A stretch of 64,000 bases of DNA from Lepisosteus oculatus (GCF_040954835.1 NC_090711.1:8563501-8627500); one strand, 5' to 3'; shown: positions 51,301-62,500, counted from the first letter of the stretch. Notes: generated by a model from the sequence alone, not told the origin. Translations and numbers: made by a program.

Positions 51301-53742
51301 TTTCATAATGGTCTAAATCACTAAGCTAGTTTTTCTGTATAAACAGCAAATTTCACAACCTTAATAACCTTAATTAATTAATCTTGACTGCTGATGCTAC
51401 AACTGGCCAAAAGCTGTAACAACATAAAAATTACACATTATTCACTGCTGAAGATATACACTTCTCATAACCGTGAAAATTATATTTGTGAACTTTGTGA
51501 GCATTTTGAGCGATATTAACTTTCCAATGAAAGCATAACTAATTGCTCTATATTAAAGGTTCTGTTTTTACACATTATATGATCATAATTCTAATTCAAT
51601 GGTTGAAACATTCTAGACAAAACAATTTTGATTTCAAAATTTTAAACTTGTATACAGATTTGTATTCAACGCAGTGCTTCATCTTTGCGTGAATTCATTA
51701 CCCTGACTCTGTCGTTACAAATATTACAAATGGTGTTGTTATAAAATGATAATGGAAAAAATAAACTGCTTTTATGATTCTTAAAACACGAACTCTAAAG
51801 CAGCATTTCTTGTTATTTCTTTGTTATTCAAATTAGTTAAGAGGAAACAACACCTGCAGTAAAATTGCATATAGCACATTAATTCTGTAGGTCTGTAATG
51901 CATTAATTTTATTTCTATTCTCTGTGTTTTTTAACTCCTACATTCTGTTTCTCTGAGTCATAATAAGTCCCTTTAGCTCTTCTCTATCTCAGAAGCAGGC
52001 TGAGCAATATTTATTCTATGCCTAAAAGCTGAGCAGCAACCTTTAATGATTAATGGCACTAATCCAAGAATCTTTTATTCTCTCACAAGACCTAAATGCA
52101 ATAGAGTGGTAGTATGCAAAAACCATGCAATAAACACGTTATGAACGATTTATAGTCTGCCTTTGTCAGTTAAATATGTAGAAAAATATAAAATTGTATT
52201 ATTTGCCTTAGGGAAGGTGAAGAGATATGTTATTCAATCTGCACGTTAGAACTTGATATGTTTCAGATGCAAGTTTTGGCTTCACATAATCTGCAATTGT
52301 GTGAGTACATTTTTTAGCTTTGTGACAGTTTTTTTTGCATTTTATTTGAGCAGTATAACAAACTTTCTTGATAAAATAATCTACTTGAAACTACTATGAA
52401 ACATTTTTTTCTGTTATATTGTTCTATCATATCCTTTTTTCGTTCTGCATTTTTATTTTCTAAAGTGAAAAAATATTTCGAATTTCACATGAAAGAATGG
52501 CCTGTAAATTGCATAGCAGAAATTTTGTAAAAAGCAATAAGCAAACAAGGGTGAATTATTAGAATTCACACTGATGTATTATTGGGTATAAAAACACGAA
52601 CTTTCTGATCTGAAGTTTTGGACTATCTGAGTCTCCTCACCACCACCACCCCCAAGCACAACCCCTCCTTTTTCAGTCATATTTCTCATCTACATCATAT
52701 GCCGTTTGACATTTATGCCTTGGATCAACCTTGTTGTGAAAGGTGCTATATAAAAATAACATTAATTTAATTGCTTCAGTGTGCAAAAAGTTTAGTTAAT
52801 CAATCCCTTGGATACAAAGCGAGAAAGGCCATTGATTGCTAACTGCGAAATGACTATTTTACATATCATTACATTTCTAAATTTGGAAATATAAAGAAAT
52901 TCATGTACATAAGAACACAAGAAAAGCCAACGACAGGAACAGTTAGGGTTGCCACATACAGAAACACAGTATTTTTACCCTGACCTCTCTGACTCTCAGC
53001 TCCTGTGTTGAGGTATTATTTACCTGTTTGTTTTCAGGATCACACCCACACACGTCTCACCCGAGAAAGCAGAAGAGTTACTTAAGAATTGAAAAGGTGA
53101 CACATATCCCTTTGAAAAGGCCTTTCAACCCATCAGAGCTATAGGTTTTACTGTAGGCTAAGAGATTCTATTACAGAGTCAAGTTTGACATGATGGCTCT
53201 CAGTATGTTTGTCTGCACAGAGTTTCTGTGGGAAACTATTCCATTACTATGGCTTTGAATTTCTGCAGTCATGTCCCAGAAGCTCTGTTCACCACACTAA
53301 GCCTCAAATTTAGTGTGTAAACTTAAAATTTAAAATGTTACTGGGATTAACCTTATTGGTTCACTGCAAAATGTGGAATCCTTTGTCCTTTGATTTTTTT
53401 TCTTGAGAATAAAAAGATTAAGTTGCTTCAGCCTGTTCTCATAATACACTTTCTTAAGCCCTGGAATGAATAGTTAAAACTTCGCAATCCCTTTTGTAAA
53501 ATGACAGCCAGACCTTGTCACTGTGCTCCAGACACAAATACTACACAACATCCTTCTAGCATGAAGTAATAAGTTTCACTTAATTTTATGTTTATTTTTT
53601 TAGAAATGTTATCACTTTTGAGACACACTAAAGCTTTTACAACCAGTGGGAGTGGCAGACAAGCAAAAAGAGCCATAAATATACTTACTATTGCAGCTAG
53701 CAGAAGAACTGTGAGGGCAGCCTTCATATTGAAACCATACAT
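30322..53742 (-). CDS. cdh26: Cadherin-26-like protein, gene A, complete (about 860 residues)
   Basis: Coding exons, 5' to 3': 53742-53689, 48571-48461, 47736-47587, 47216-47072, 45336-45173, 44476-44345, 43324-43142, 41622-41303, 40887-40745, 40324-40094, 39544-39317, 37527-37409, 36322-36218, 35851-35747, 34037-33951, 31075-30977 and 30528-30322. Phases agree throughout. The product has a signal segment (residues 1-18), a 14-residue propeptide ending in furin site RQKR, and a mature start A-W with Trp2. Cadherin repeats follow, with calcium motifs LDINDHPP, LEDDNNNLP, VEDVNDPP and LSDVNDNTP and with DYE/DRE sites. Next come a Cys-bearing membrane-proximal segment (VCDCVSSGPPNC), a helix near residues 603-629 and a tail of about 230 residues ending near YPPHIYADEGEP. 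Human CDH26 has a similar length, the same order, and a similar LPHVYSEEGE tail motif. Expected role: epithelial calcium-dependent adhesion. Met6 is an alternative start. The duplicated tail exon is described separately. Confidence 0.88.
31467..32960 (+). mobile_element. Broken Ty3/gypsy-type retrotransposon in a gene A intron
   Basis: It opens with about 90 bp of LTR start (TGTTACGCCACACCCCCGG) that then ends. A gag-like stretch follows (31671-31868, with GKRSVVDYAMEIRVIAAEL) with an in-frame TGA at 31868-31870, and more open sequence in the same frame continues to about 31962. A CX2CX4HX4C zinc knuckle is at 32136-32177, in a different frame from the gag start. An aspartic-protease DSGAS motif is at 32322-32336, in frame with the knuckle. 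Reverse transcriptase, RNase H and integrase are absent. The sequence passes to a polypurine tract (GGGAAGGGGGATAA) and a fuller 3' LTR from 32596. It is a dead, internally deleted copy, antisense to the host gene. The right end is approximate. Confidence 0.82.
32596..32960 (+). repeat. 3' LTR of the broken gypsy-type element
   Basis: It begins TGTTATGCCACGCCC directly after a purine tract. Its first 90 or so bases match 31467-31555, the stub of the 5' LTR (shared ACCTCGCATTCCAG and GGTTCCCA). I cannot fix the right end, and no matching target duplication was found, so the terminus may be damaged. Confidence 0.7.
33951..34037 (-). other. Histidine-rich tail exon of gene A (exon 15 of 17)
   Basis: The 87-nt exon has acceptor TTTCAG and donor GTAGGT and is phase 0 on both sides. 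It encodes 29 residues, including NQYHHKHHQQNHHYMRK, with eight histidines. The positional counterpart in gene B (60927-60850, 26 residues) keeps the length and phase and an HH pair (QQVHHYSQM), but has only three histidines in all. The exon lies 133 bp from the LTR element at 34170. Confidence 0.75.
34170..35487 (-). mobile_element. Short two-LTR retrotransposon without recognisable coding region
   Basis: Two direct LTR copies (34170-34498 and about 35154-35487) flank about 650 bp. Plus-strand termini are TGTCACGG and GCATGACA. Flanks CAATC (34165-34169) and CAGTC (35488-35492) differ by one base and are likely a decayed 5-bp target duplication. On the minus strand a purine run (GAAGGGAGGGTAC) directly precedes the 3' LTR, as expected of a polypurine tract. 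The interior is biased and partly repetitive, with AACCAGAAGC-type units. A 175-codon minus frame there is hydrophobic and low complexity; I see no gag, protease or polymerase motif. It is probably a non-autonomous (TRIM-like) element mobilised by a partner. Confidence 0.82.
35747..35851 (-). other. Duplicated tail exon of gene A, downstream copy
   Basis: It encodes 35 residues running from VPHTGQQINTTQVDAVNGQN to FHNKNAYQ. Acceptor ATAAAG and donor GTACAA match the other copy. It differs from the upstream copy by two residues (I for V, N for S) as I read them. Both copies can be spliced in frame together or singly. Gene B shows only one counterpart, at 61377-61273, also 105 nt. Confidence 0.8.
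36218..36322 (-). other. Duplicated tail exon of gene A, upstream copy
   Basis: It encodes 35 residues beginning VPHTGQQVNTTQVDAVNGQN and ending FHSKNAYQ, phase 0 at both ends. The splice sites are the same as in the copy at 35747-35851. The reading frame is intact in both, so neither copy looks decayed. Confidence 0.8.
37528..39316. other. Gene A intron between the two membrane-helix exons, nothing recognised
   Basis: About 1.8 kb separating exons 11 and 12, which split the transmembrane segment. Plus-strand open frames (for example 38689-39012) do not resemble a known protein to me. A vague similarity of one phrase to a transposase was not supported by its surroundings. Confidence 0.4.
42780..42915. 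mobile_element. Foldback element, diverged copy, in a gene A intron
   Basis: Its left half matches the left arm of the 10104-10277 element (GGCTGCAAAGGAACAGGTAA, TTTATTCCATGCTGAA, TTTCGGCTGTGGAG). It then turns back with GCTCCACAGTCGAAACGTGTTTCC in the opposite orientation. The return arm is truncated in an A-rich tract. Confidence 0.75.
44051..44275 (-). mobile_element. tRNA-derived SINE, 3' part, in a gene A intron
   Basis: On the minus strand it carries TTAATTGGCTTCTGGGAAAA, GTGTCCCATCCAGGGTGTAT and a CAAAATGGATGAA-like tail, as in the copy at 3059-3376. The head is degraded. It lies about 70 bp from the exon at 44345-44476. Confidence 0.72.
48897..48998 (+). mobile_element. 3' end of a 5S-derived SINE in gene A intron 1
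   Basis: It matches the end of the full element at 57170-57690 (GTAAAGCGCTTTGAGTGGAG, GTCCAGAAAAGCGCTATATA, AGTGTAAGCAATTATT). It finishes in a TTA microsatellite. It is strongly 5' truncated. Confidence 0.75.
49845..49995. mobile_element. Foldback element, most diverged copy, in gene A intron 1
   Basis: The left half contains GGCTGCAAAGGAGCAGGTAA and TTCATTCCATCCTAAAA. After a turn near 49920 the right half returns through TTTCAGCATGGAATGAATAT and AACCTGTTATTTT. Same family as 10104-10277 and 42780-42915. Confidence 0.65.
52690..52780 (+). mobile_element. Short 3' fragment of the 16335-16757 retroposon family in gene A intron 1
   Basis: CAACCTTGTTGTGAAAGGTG, CTATATAAAAATAACATTAA and an AATTTAATTG tail match the end of the element at 16335-16757. 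The rest is missing. Confidence 0.55.
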
Positions 53743-53828
53743 GGTTCACGGGTAATCCAAAAGAAAAAGCTAAAGGTTTTGATGTTCTCATTCCCTTGTA
53801 ACAAGCACAGCAGCTGTCAAGGGCTTGA

Positions 53829-53837
53829 CTATTTAAG
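53829..53837 (-). promoter_or_regulatory. TATA-like box upstream of gene A
   Basis: Minus-strand CTTAAATAG lies about 90 bp upstream of the ATG at 53742, with an E-box-type CAGCTG between them. The position is plausible for a core promoter with a short 5' UTR. An upstream noncoding exon cannot be excluded. Confidence 0.35.
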
Positions 53838-55060
53838 AGTAAGAAGGTGGGTCCCAGAAAATGACCCTCTGATGTAATCTAAACCAGGAATTGCCACAGG
53901 CACTGCAGTCAAATATTGTACTGTATATACTACCATGTGAGCACAGTTGCAGCACACGGAAGTAGGTGCTCCACAGACATGCAAGGAAAAAAAAAACTCA
54001 CTTGGTTAAATGCCAGAAGTAGTTATGATTTCTTTCTATTGTTTGATGTTGTTTTGTAGTTTTGAATGAGCTAGAGAGTCAATAGCCCCACCTGTCAGTC
54101 CAGTGTTTATACTCACCTTGAGCAGTATCCAGCAGATTGAGTGGCCTTGAGGCTGCAGAGCACTGGGCAGGTTTTTCTCAAAATAAATCACTGTACAGTC
54201 TCTAAGGCAAATGTTTGTGATTGGCGATGACACTGAGATTCTTGAAACTAGAACATGTATTAGATTAGCAACATTTAATATTTAAAAAAAGCAAAAACAA
54301 TATTTTCTTTTTAAGTGGTAAAGGTATACAGTTGTATCACTGGTTCTAATAGAACTTTTTTGACATATCTGTTTTGGGTGCACTTTACAATACGAATTTA
54401 AAAAAATAAATAAAAAATACAAATATATGCATTTAACATGGAATATGTTATTACCTGATTGGTAAAAATAATCTGATAATTCCTTTCTGATTTTGCTAGT
54501 GCACTGAAATGATTAACCCCAAGGTCTGTTGTTTTTTTATGTGGAGCGATCAGCTTCAGAATAACTAAAACCCAGGGTGCAGCTGCCCTCAGTGGTAGAG
54601 GTGAAGAGAGTCAGGTTTTCTGTTGTAATACTGGGACAGGAGATGAACACCTGACTACTAAAGAAGGTCAAATACCTGCATTCTCAGGAGGGTTTCAAAC
54701 AGTAGGCTTATTCCAGTTTATCCCAGTAGGCTCAATCAGACATAATGCAATACAGCAGTGGGAAAAGAAGGCCTTCCTTTATAAAAAGCAGTTCTGGGAT
54801 GGCTTGGCTAACAGCATTGTGTAGCTGAAGTTGTTTGGGATGAGAAATACAAACCTTAGGTGTAACATAGGTGTCTCAGTATTTAAAAAGATCTGATAGA
54901 CTTGGAGGAATACTGGAATCATTTGAATCAGGTCTCTCTAGTGCTTTAAAGAATGTAGTGAAATAAAAGACTGGTCTGGAAGTCATGGAGAATCCCCAAA
55001 GAACAATATACTGTATGTTCTGTACATGGTTTTGAGGGACTTTCTTCCAGCAATCTAGTG
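53838..55060. other. Intergenic between genes A and B, left part
   Basis: No exon seen. It presumably contains upstream control sequence of gene A. Confidence 0.35.
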
Positions 55061-55332
55061 GCGTCATCCCTGAGCTTTGAGGTTCCAGAGTTCCACAGGC
55101 TTTGTCCCTGGGCCTCAAGGTTCCAGACTTCCACTGGTCTCGACCCTGAGCCTCGGGGTTCCAGACTTCCACTGGTCTCGTCACTGAGCCTCGAGGTTCC
55201 AGAGTTCCACAGGCTTTGTCCCTGAGCCTCAAGGTTCCAGACTTCCACTGGTCTCATCCCTGAGCCTCGAGGTTCCAGACTTCCACTGGTCCCATCCCTG
55301 AGCCTCGAGGTTCCAGACTTCCACTGGTCTCC
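55061..55332. repeat. Minisatellite, about seven copies of a 38-bp unit
   Basis: GGTTCCAG recurs exactly every 38 bp at 55081, 55119, 55157, 55195, 55233, 55271 and 55309. A partial unit precedes them. Two subtypes alternate: AGAGTTCCACAGGCTTTG (A) and AGACTTCCACTGGTCTC (B), in the order A-B-B-A-B-B-B. Three units make 114 bp, a multiple of three. That is why long repetitive minus-strand frames stay open; they are not genes. Confidence 0.93.
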
Positions 55333-57169
55333 TTGTGCAAAACCTATTAATATTTTAGGAAAGCAGGTTAAATTCAAATCTGCATCTCAACTGTTTAATC
55401 ACTTCTGAGACTTTAACAGTTAATTATTAAAGGATTTATACATAAATGAATTCACTTCTTTTACTTCAACACAGGGCAGTTTACTTGTAAAATATTCTTT
55501 GCGTAGCTACATTATAATTAATTCCTACATCACATAGTATTAATGGTGACATTTAACCTTGTAAAAACAGAATAATTGGTAGTTGTATAGTATTTAGTGA
55601 TTTTAATATAAAACAAATAAATGAGAACTACCAGCAGGAAGATTAACAAGAAATAAGGTTTTATTTAGGATTTAGTGATAATATCTTATGAGGGTAAGAT
55701 GACATTCCTGACATTTGACATTTAATAATGAAGCAGCAAAAACCTGAAAGAAGGCTACTAATCTTCTTAGCCTGTGGCATGACTGTTGGGCTTATCATAA
55801 ACTGCACACAGATTACAAAGGAACAGTCGTAGCTAACCTGTTCCTGTTTTACAAGAAAAAGCAATAAAAAGTCTCACATGTATAGACATTTCACATAGCT
55901 TTGGTCTAAATTCCTCATGCTCTGTATTTAATTGCTTTTCTACAAAATAAATTCCAATGTGAAGAAACATTGATAAAGAAGACAGTTTGACCATCCCTAA
56001 CTGGCTTTGTTTCTGTATACTAAACTTTGACTATATCAACATTTCGTGGAAAAAGATTAACCATTGGAGAGAACTTTTATAAAATATAATATAAAATATT
56101 TGTAGAACCCTGTCATTCATTTAATCTTATTGACAAAGACATAATAATGAAAATGTGTAATGGCCTAATCATTACAAGCTCTCATTATTTAAGCAATGCA
56201 ATCATTTAGAGTGTGTCAGAAAATATTTATTCATGAAATTAGACTGAAATTAGAGGCTTTGATGTATATACTTGCACTGCTATAAAATAGCATTAAGGCT
56301 GGATCTTAAGTCATGCCTGAGGGGACATACTGGATCTGGCCATTTAACCATGAAAAGAAACAGATGCTATTCATTGTATTATATATTATTAGCCTTATAT
56401 TTCCTTTAAAATACCTGATAATAGAGAATTTATTCTTATCAATTCTCTCAGTAGAGTTTATAAAAAGGTACAATAAAGTAAAACATTTTTTGTTTGCAAG
56501 ATTGGCAATTTGCTATACATTCTTTTATATTCTGTACAGGATATAAAATTGTGATCTAAATATTTTAAGGACAATTAAATTTGCTTTGGAGCTCTAGGAT
56601 GCAAATCCTGATGACAAAATATGAAAGAAAAGATAAACTAAAATAAATTTGGTAGAGAGGAAAGACTTTGAAATTGCTTTTCTTTTTCATAGCGCCATAT
56701 TCACGAAATTATCTGCAAGGTGTCTAAATGCTTTGCTGAATAATATAAACAAAATCAGTGTCAATGAAACTGATACTTACCTAACAATTGTCAAGAATAC
56801 CGGCTTCACCTTATACTGTCTCTTGAACTTGTCGGTTCTATTTCTATACATTCAGGATTATGAAAAAGGTCAAAATTAGTTGCATTATTGTGAATCTTGT
56901 ATAATTGGTTTATATTGTATGTGATCAAAATAACAAGATCTGACTCATTGTTACAGATTGTTACAGTCTTATTGTAAAATCAATACAGCAGTGTGACCTC
57001 CTCCTGGTCAAGTGGCACATTGCAGTTTCTCTGGAGGTACAGTAGGAACAAGGACACTATAGACACAAGTTTTGATTTGAATTGTTTTTGTTCTGTACAC
57101 AGATTATCCTCTCAGATTGATTTTAAATAACAGTAGACCTCCTACTGTACGCTTTGGAAAAGATGGTGT
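55333..57169. other. Intergenic between genes A and B, nothing recognised
   Basis: AT-rich sequence with no supported exon or named repeat on either strand. Confidence 0.4.
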
Positions 57170-57690
57170 GAGCCTGGTTAGTACATGGATGTGAATGGAT
57201 GAGTACTTCCTGGGAAAAACTAAGGTTGCTGCTGGAAGAGGTGCTAGTGGGGCCAGCAGGGGATGCTCACCCTGCAGTCTGCGAGGGTCCTAATGCCCCA
57301 GTATAGTGACGGGGACACTATACTGTAAACGGGCGCTGTCCTTTGGATGAGATGTAAAACCGAGATCCTGACCCTCTGGGGTCATTAAAAATATCAGGCC
57401 ATTTTTCGAAAGAGTTGGGGTGTAACCCCAGCATCCTGGTCAAATTTCCCATTGGCCCTCACCAATCATGGCCTCCTAATAAACCCCTATCTTTGAATTG
57501 GCTACATTACTCTGCTCTCCTCCCCACTGATAGCTGATGTGTGGGGAGCGTTCTGGCGCACTATGGCTACCGTCACATCACCCAGGTGGGGCTGCACATT
57601 GGTGGTGGTGAAGGGGATCCCCATTACTTGTAAAGTGCTTTGAGTGGTGTGTCCAGAAAAGCGCTATATAAGTGTAAGCAATTATTATTT
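57170..57690 (+). mobile_element. 5S rRNA-derived SINE (SINE3 type)
   Basis: The head GAGCCTGGTTAGTACATGGATG followed by TACTTCCTGGGAAAAACTAAGG is recognisably the 3' half of vertebrate 5S rRNA (internal promoter and end), somewhat altered. A central body of about 350 bp follows, and the tail is AAAGCGCTATATAAGTGTAA then ATTATT. A 3' fragment of the same family is at 48897-48998. The 5' part of the 5S head is missing. Confidence 0.83.
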
Positions 57691-58990
57691 ACTTTTCAAA
57701 CTCAGTTCTTAAATTGTTTGGATTCATAAAATTATGTTTAAAATAAAAAAAATAGTTTAAAGGAATTATAATAATGAATGAAATAGAGTAATGTTTTCTA
57801 ATATTAAAAATATAGTAATATACAGTAAATAATAGTGTCCTATTGTTAAAGATAATCCCAGCTACCCACCTGACAATGTTTCTAAATCAATAAATACAAA
57901 TCGTTAACACGTTTATATGAAATGTTCAAAACATACTAATTCTACCCTGTTCTGACGTGTTGATTGCTGTGCCTATAAAGTTAATTTGGCATTTGGCCAA
58001 ATGTTTCACACTTTGTTCGTTTGTTTTATTTCACATAGTAGATTTTAGTATTTTTAATTTCTATTTTATTTAAATAACAAAAAGAAATTAAAGTGAATAC
58101 AAATTCAATACAGTTACAATTCCCAAGTTGTGCTATCAGAATGAATGTGTTACCAGAATTTAAAAAATGCTACACAGAAGATTTGGACAGCAAATTTCTG
58201 GGGAATATTAAAAAATATATATTTGTACTTGAGCAAAAAAAAAAAATGTAACATCTGCCATGACATGCCTAACACCCAATACAAAAATTAATAACAAAAC
58301 ACCAAACCACCCTCAAGTCAATTTAAATATATGCAAACACATGCATAGAAACACAAATATTCACATTATAGTAGAAAACAAAATAGTCCATCACTTTCTA
58401 TTTTGCACAGGATACCAAGTCTGAGAATGCATCTATAGATAAGAACCGCATTATCTGCATTTACAAAAATATCTGTATATACTAAAGAGCACAACCACAT
58501 CCTGAAAAAGGGATTAAGTGACAAGCCATTGATTATTTTGGAAGTGTTTTCCATCTTCTTTTCTAGGACAACTCTGCTACAGTAAGTGCTTCAGAACTAG
58601 AAATCGGAGCTCCTCTGAAGTTCTTCTCAATTTGAAAGAAAACAGGGAGAAGATGCAGACACTCAAAATTGAAATACTTTTGTAATTTCACCATAAAGTA
58701 CAGTATTCCTGTACTTTAACACTGTCCAAAATGTAACGTTGAAGCTTTTAAGATTTTAATGATCCATTAAAAAATTACTTAAAAGTGAGTAATTACAGTT
58801 TGAAGGGAAGTGTGTTATTTGAAAATAAATGTCAGGGGAACCTCAAGCAATTGCAGTAAAGTGTTCAACTAATATCTGTTTAATATTGAGATTTAATATC
58901 TGAAAAAAGATGTTCTCTTTTTCTTCATCTCAAAAATGTGACACTGTTCTGATCAGCTCCAACCACTGTAGGACGTGTCTGCTTGGTATC
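57691..58990. other. Flank downstream of gene B, nothing recognised
   Basis: AT-rich sequence. It probably includes the original 3' UTR and polyadenylation region of gene B, now separated from the coding sequence by the LTR at 58991-59541. Confidence 0.35.
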
Positions 58991-59541
58991 TGTAACAGGA
59001 GCCAGTCCAGGCTCCCGTGAAACGTAGTTCAGGACCCTATGCAGATGGTATAATCCGGAAGTAAGTGGAGAAGGACGACAGGGAAAAGACGTAGAGGATC
59101 AGGATAGGTCGACAGACAAGGGGGCAGTGTTCCAGTGCTTGGGGGGCGTGGCGCAGGCAAACAAGTCCAAACAGTCCAAGGGGGAAATCCGGGCGCAGTC
59201 CAGGATCCAGGAACCGGGAGAACCATCAGAGACAGACGAGACTAAACTCCGGAACTGGATCCGGAACAGGAACAGGGAATTAAAAAACAGGATAACTAGG
59301 CCAGATGCTCCGAGCACCAGTCTCAGATGGTCAGGATTTCGTGATGAAGCCTATGCCGTCGGGTCTCTCCTGAACACACTGGTAGGCGGGCTTCCGGGCG
59401 TCCATCTCCTAGTGCTGAGCCAGGAATAGCAGGAGCCCCAGGCTTAAATAATGACAGACTTAATGAGGGGCAGGTGCATGTAATAAAGGAAAATCCAAAA
59501 GGGTTGGAGCACCCTTGAGAGGAGGGATAACGATCCTGACA
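58991..59541 (-). mobile_element. Solo LTR (551 bp) directly past the stop codon of gene B
   Basis: Plus-strand ends are TGTAACAGGA and GATCCTGACA. Perfect GTATC repeats flank it at 58986-58990 and 59542-59546. A minus-strand TATTTAAGCC box suggests transcription in the same direction as gene B. It is a different family from the TGTCACGCCC LTRs. The stop codon of gene B ends at 59551, so only four bases separate it from the target duplication. The open frames inside are not genes. Confidence 0.88.
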
Positions 59542-59550
59542 GTATCATTT

Positions 59551-62500
59551 TCAATTATTTTGCCTCAGTGTTTTTAGGCTGGACATACAAATCGTAGCAA
59601 GATTAATAAATCTTGGGCCCAGGTCATTGAGCTGGTCAGACACAAACTCCTGTTCATCAATGGAAATGGCATCTAGTTCTGGGTCACTCATGGGTTCTCC
59701 TTCATCAGCATAAATGTGAGGGGGATAGTCATGCAGTTCATTGCCATTGCCTTGGATTAACAGTACTTTCTGTAAGTAAACAAATGAAAATTACAACTTT
59801 AATTATCAATAAATGTCAGTTTGCAAAGAAATCTAGTTTTTCTGAATTAAAGTTTTGCAGTTACACTTTATCTAGCAACCCTAATTTGCATCACTCCCAA
59901 CAAAAATATATTTCTAATATATTACTAAACTGTTAAACAGTTATACGCTGTTTTCCCTTAAATAGTTGTCCTTTACATACTCAACTGATTTCACAGGAGG
60001 AAAGCAATCCTACTTTTTTATTGAATTGAATTTTACTATTTGTTTAATGCAGTAAAATAAATAAAAAGTTTCTCTTGTGTAGTTTATTTTCTTTATTTGC
60101 AATGACAGTGTCAGTAAAGCATCTGCATGAATTTTGAACCAATGCGTCAGTGCAGTCCTTACTTACCTTATTAATTTTAGCTTTCATTTTCATCCTTTCT
60201 ATGTTTATGCTTTTTGTCAACACTGTTTGTTGGCTCCACTCTGATCCCTTGTGGGTATAAAAAACTGATTTAATATGGGAAGTCAGTACATCAGAAAGCA
60301 CCAGCTGTGCTCAGTCATGTTTGACAATCTTGGTTTGTACAGTATTTCACCTACTTAAAAAGTGATATAATAATGCCTCTAGAAAAAAAGTATTATTGCC
60401 TTTTGAAATATTCTAAAATGATATCTGGACTATTTATAATTATATTAAAGGAATATTTAATGCTATATCATAAACTTTTAAGACTAGCCAATCCCTGCAG
60501 ATAACACACCAGATGTAGTGCCCCAGCACAGTGAGGTAGCAATGCTAATTACTGCACAACCATGCCATCCCAGTGTAGCATTATATTTATAACATACATA
60601 TAACTTCGTATAACTTCACAGGTACTGTACATACATGATACATAGCTACACTTTTATAGGACTGTTTTATAGGATTGTTTTTGCTTAAAAATAATTAAAA
60701 AATAATTTTCCATCAGATATTTAATGGATTCCACAGGAAACAACCAATTTTTTACATCCTTAGTTTATTTTATTTGCAGTGCTGTTATCAGTAAGGCCTC
60801 AACCCTGAGCACTCGGGATTTGTATGAATGTCATAATACAAATACGTACCATCTGACTGTAATGATGCACTTGTTGCCCTATCTTGGAGAACTGGTTATT
60901 GCTTTGACTTCTATGAATATTCACATTCTGAATAAAAAATGAAAAAGTTACCACCATGAACAGAAAAGAGATTGTCGTGACCTAAAAAATAGCATATGAC
61001 TTGAAATGTACTCTTAATCTTAATAAACAGATCATGCAAATCAAGTGTTTCTATAAAACGTGTTCACATACTGACATAGGAACTCTTCTGTTGTGTGGAT
61101 CACATGAACTACATTTCCAGATAGTTTGATAAACACAAAGAAAGCCTTAGATCTATGTTAAAAAAGTCAATTTCTAATGAGAACAAAAAATCTTTGGACA
61201 TGTATTGAACTAGATCCTTAAGGATAAAAGAAAACTGATACAGGATAAACACCTGGAAAAACAGATAAGTACCTGAACAAAAATATTTTTGTGTGCCTGC
61301 CCATAATAATTTTTCACATGCTGATTATTTGTAGCATCTGCTTCAGTCATTTGGAATTTCTGTGCTGTATTTGGAACCTTAATAAAGAAAGAAGAAACGT
61401 TACTTCACAATAAAGGGAATGGATAAAAGTAAATATTTTTCTGATGTTTATTTTAATCAAGTACCATTAAAAGCCTCATATCCAAAACATTTAAAATGGA
61501 AATTGTATAATGTGTTAATGACCTAGGTAAGCCAACACTTAAGTTCCTCACCATAGTCAGAGAATATGACCCTGCTAAACTGACTTGTGACTTACAGTTA
61601 ATCACTTCCAATGAAAGTGGTAGCCAAGCTAAGGGAGAGAGATACAATCCAGATATTCTCAGGTTTTATTTCACTCAATATTCCCTCTGGTTGATGAGTT
61701 AAAAGGACACACCATGCCACAAATTGAACCTTCATTTAACTATCATTTAATATATATTTGTAATATAACATAAGTGTAAGCAACTCCTCTTGGAATATAC
61801 TGTATGGAGTTCTTCTATGACGTGTTTGACATTTCTGTAGTCAGAAAATTTACTGAAATGCAAGTAACAATTATCTGTGAAATCAAAACATAATTTAAAG
61901 CCATTTGTATCTGAAAGGAGTGAATCTGAAGAGGAGACGTCTTGCCCTAATTTCTACAAATGAGAAATACAATCATAAACTGGCATTTACAAAATTAGAC
62001 AAAACCTTATCTCCAGGTGAGGGTTTCAAAGGCCTTTCACAGAGCACTAGACACCTACTTTTCAAATGTGGTCTAGGGTATAATATGCTTACCGTGCAGT
62101 CAGTCCCTGGTGTTTCGATGTTAGATTTTATGAAAGTATTTGTTGAATCATCATCTAAGATCATGAATGATTTCTTCACCCCACATGTTAGAAAACCCAA
62201 AAGTAATAACCCTGGAAATCCAAAAAGGGGAAAGAATTGTTTTATTGATAATAGAAAATCAGGCCAGTGGTGATGATTTAGCGTCTCTTTGTAAGTTGAT
62301 ATTTGTTTGTTTCATAGTGTAGCTCATGTTTCAGTATTTCAAGCAACCTGCCTGTGGGAGTTCTGTGCGGATTAAGAGAAGAGGACGGAGGACTGACTGT
62401 GAAAGGGGTGCAGCAAATTCTAGTATAATGCTAACGTGAGTTCTGGAGTGATAATGTACATTAAAAGCATGGTGATGCTGCAGGATTGTTAATGGGATGA

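Noticed and set aside
54876-55377. Two overlapping long minus-strand open frames with repeating residues
   Set aside because: They are produced by the 38-bp minisatellite. Three units equal 114 bp, so every frame stays open; there is no start context, splice pattern or family resemblance.
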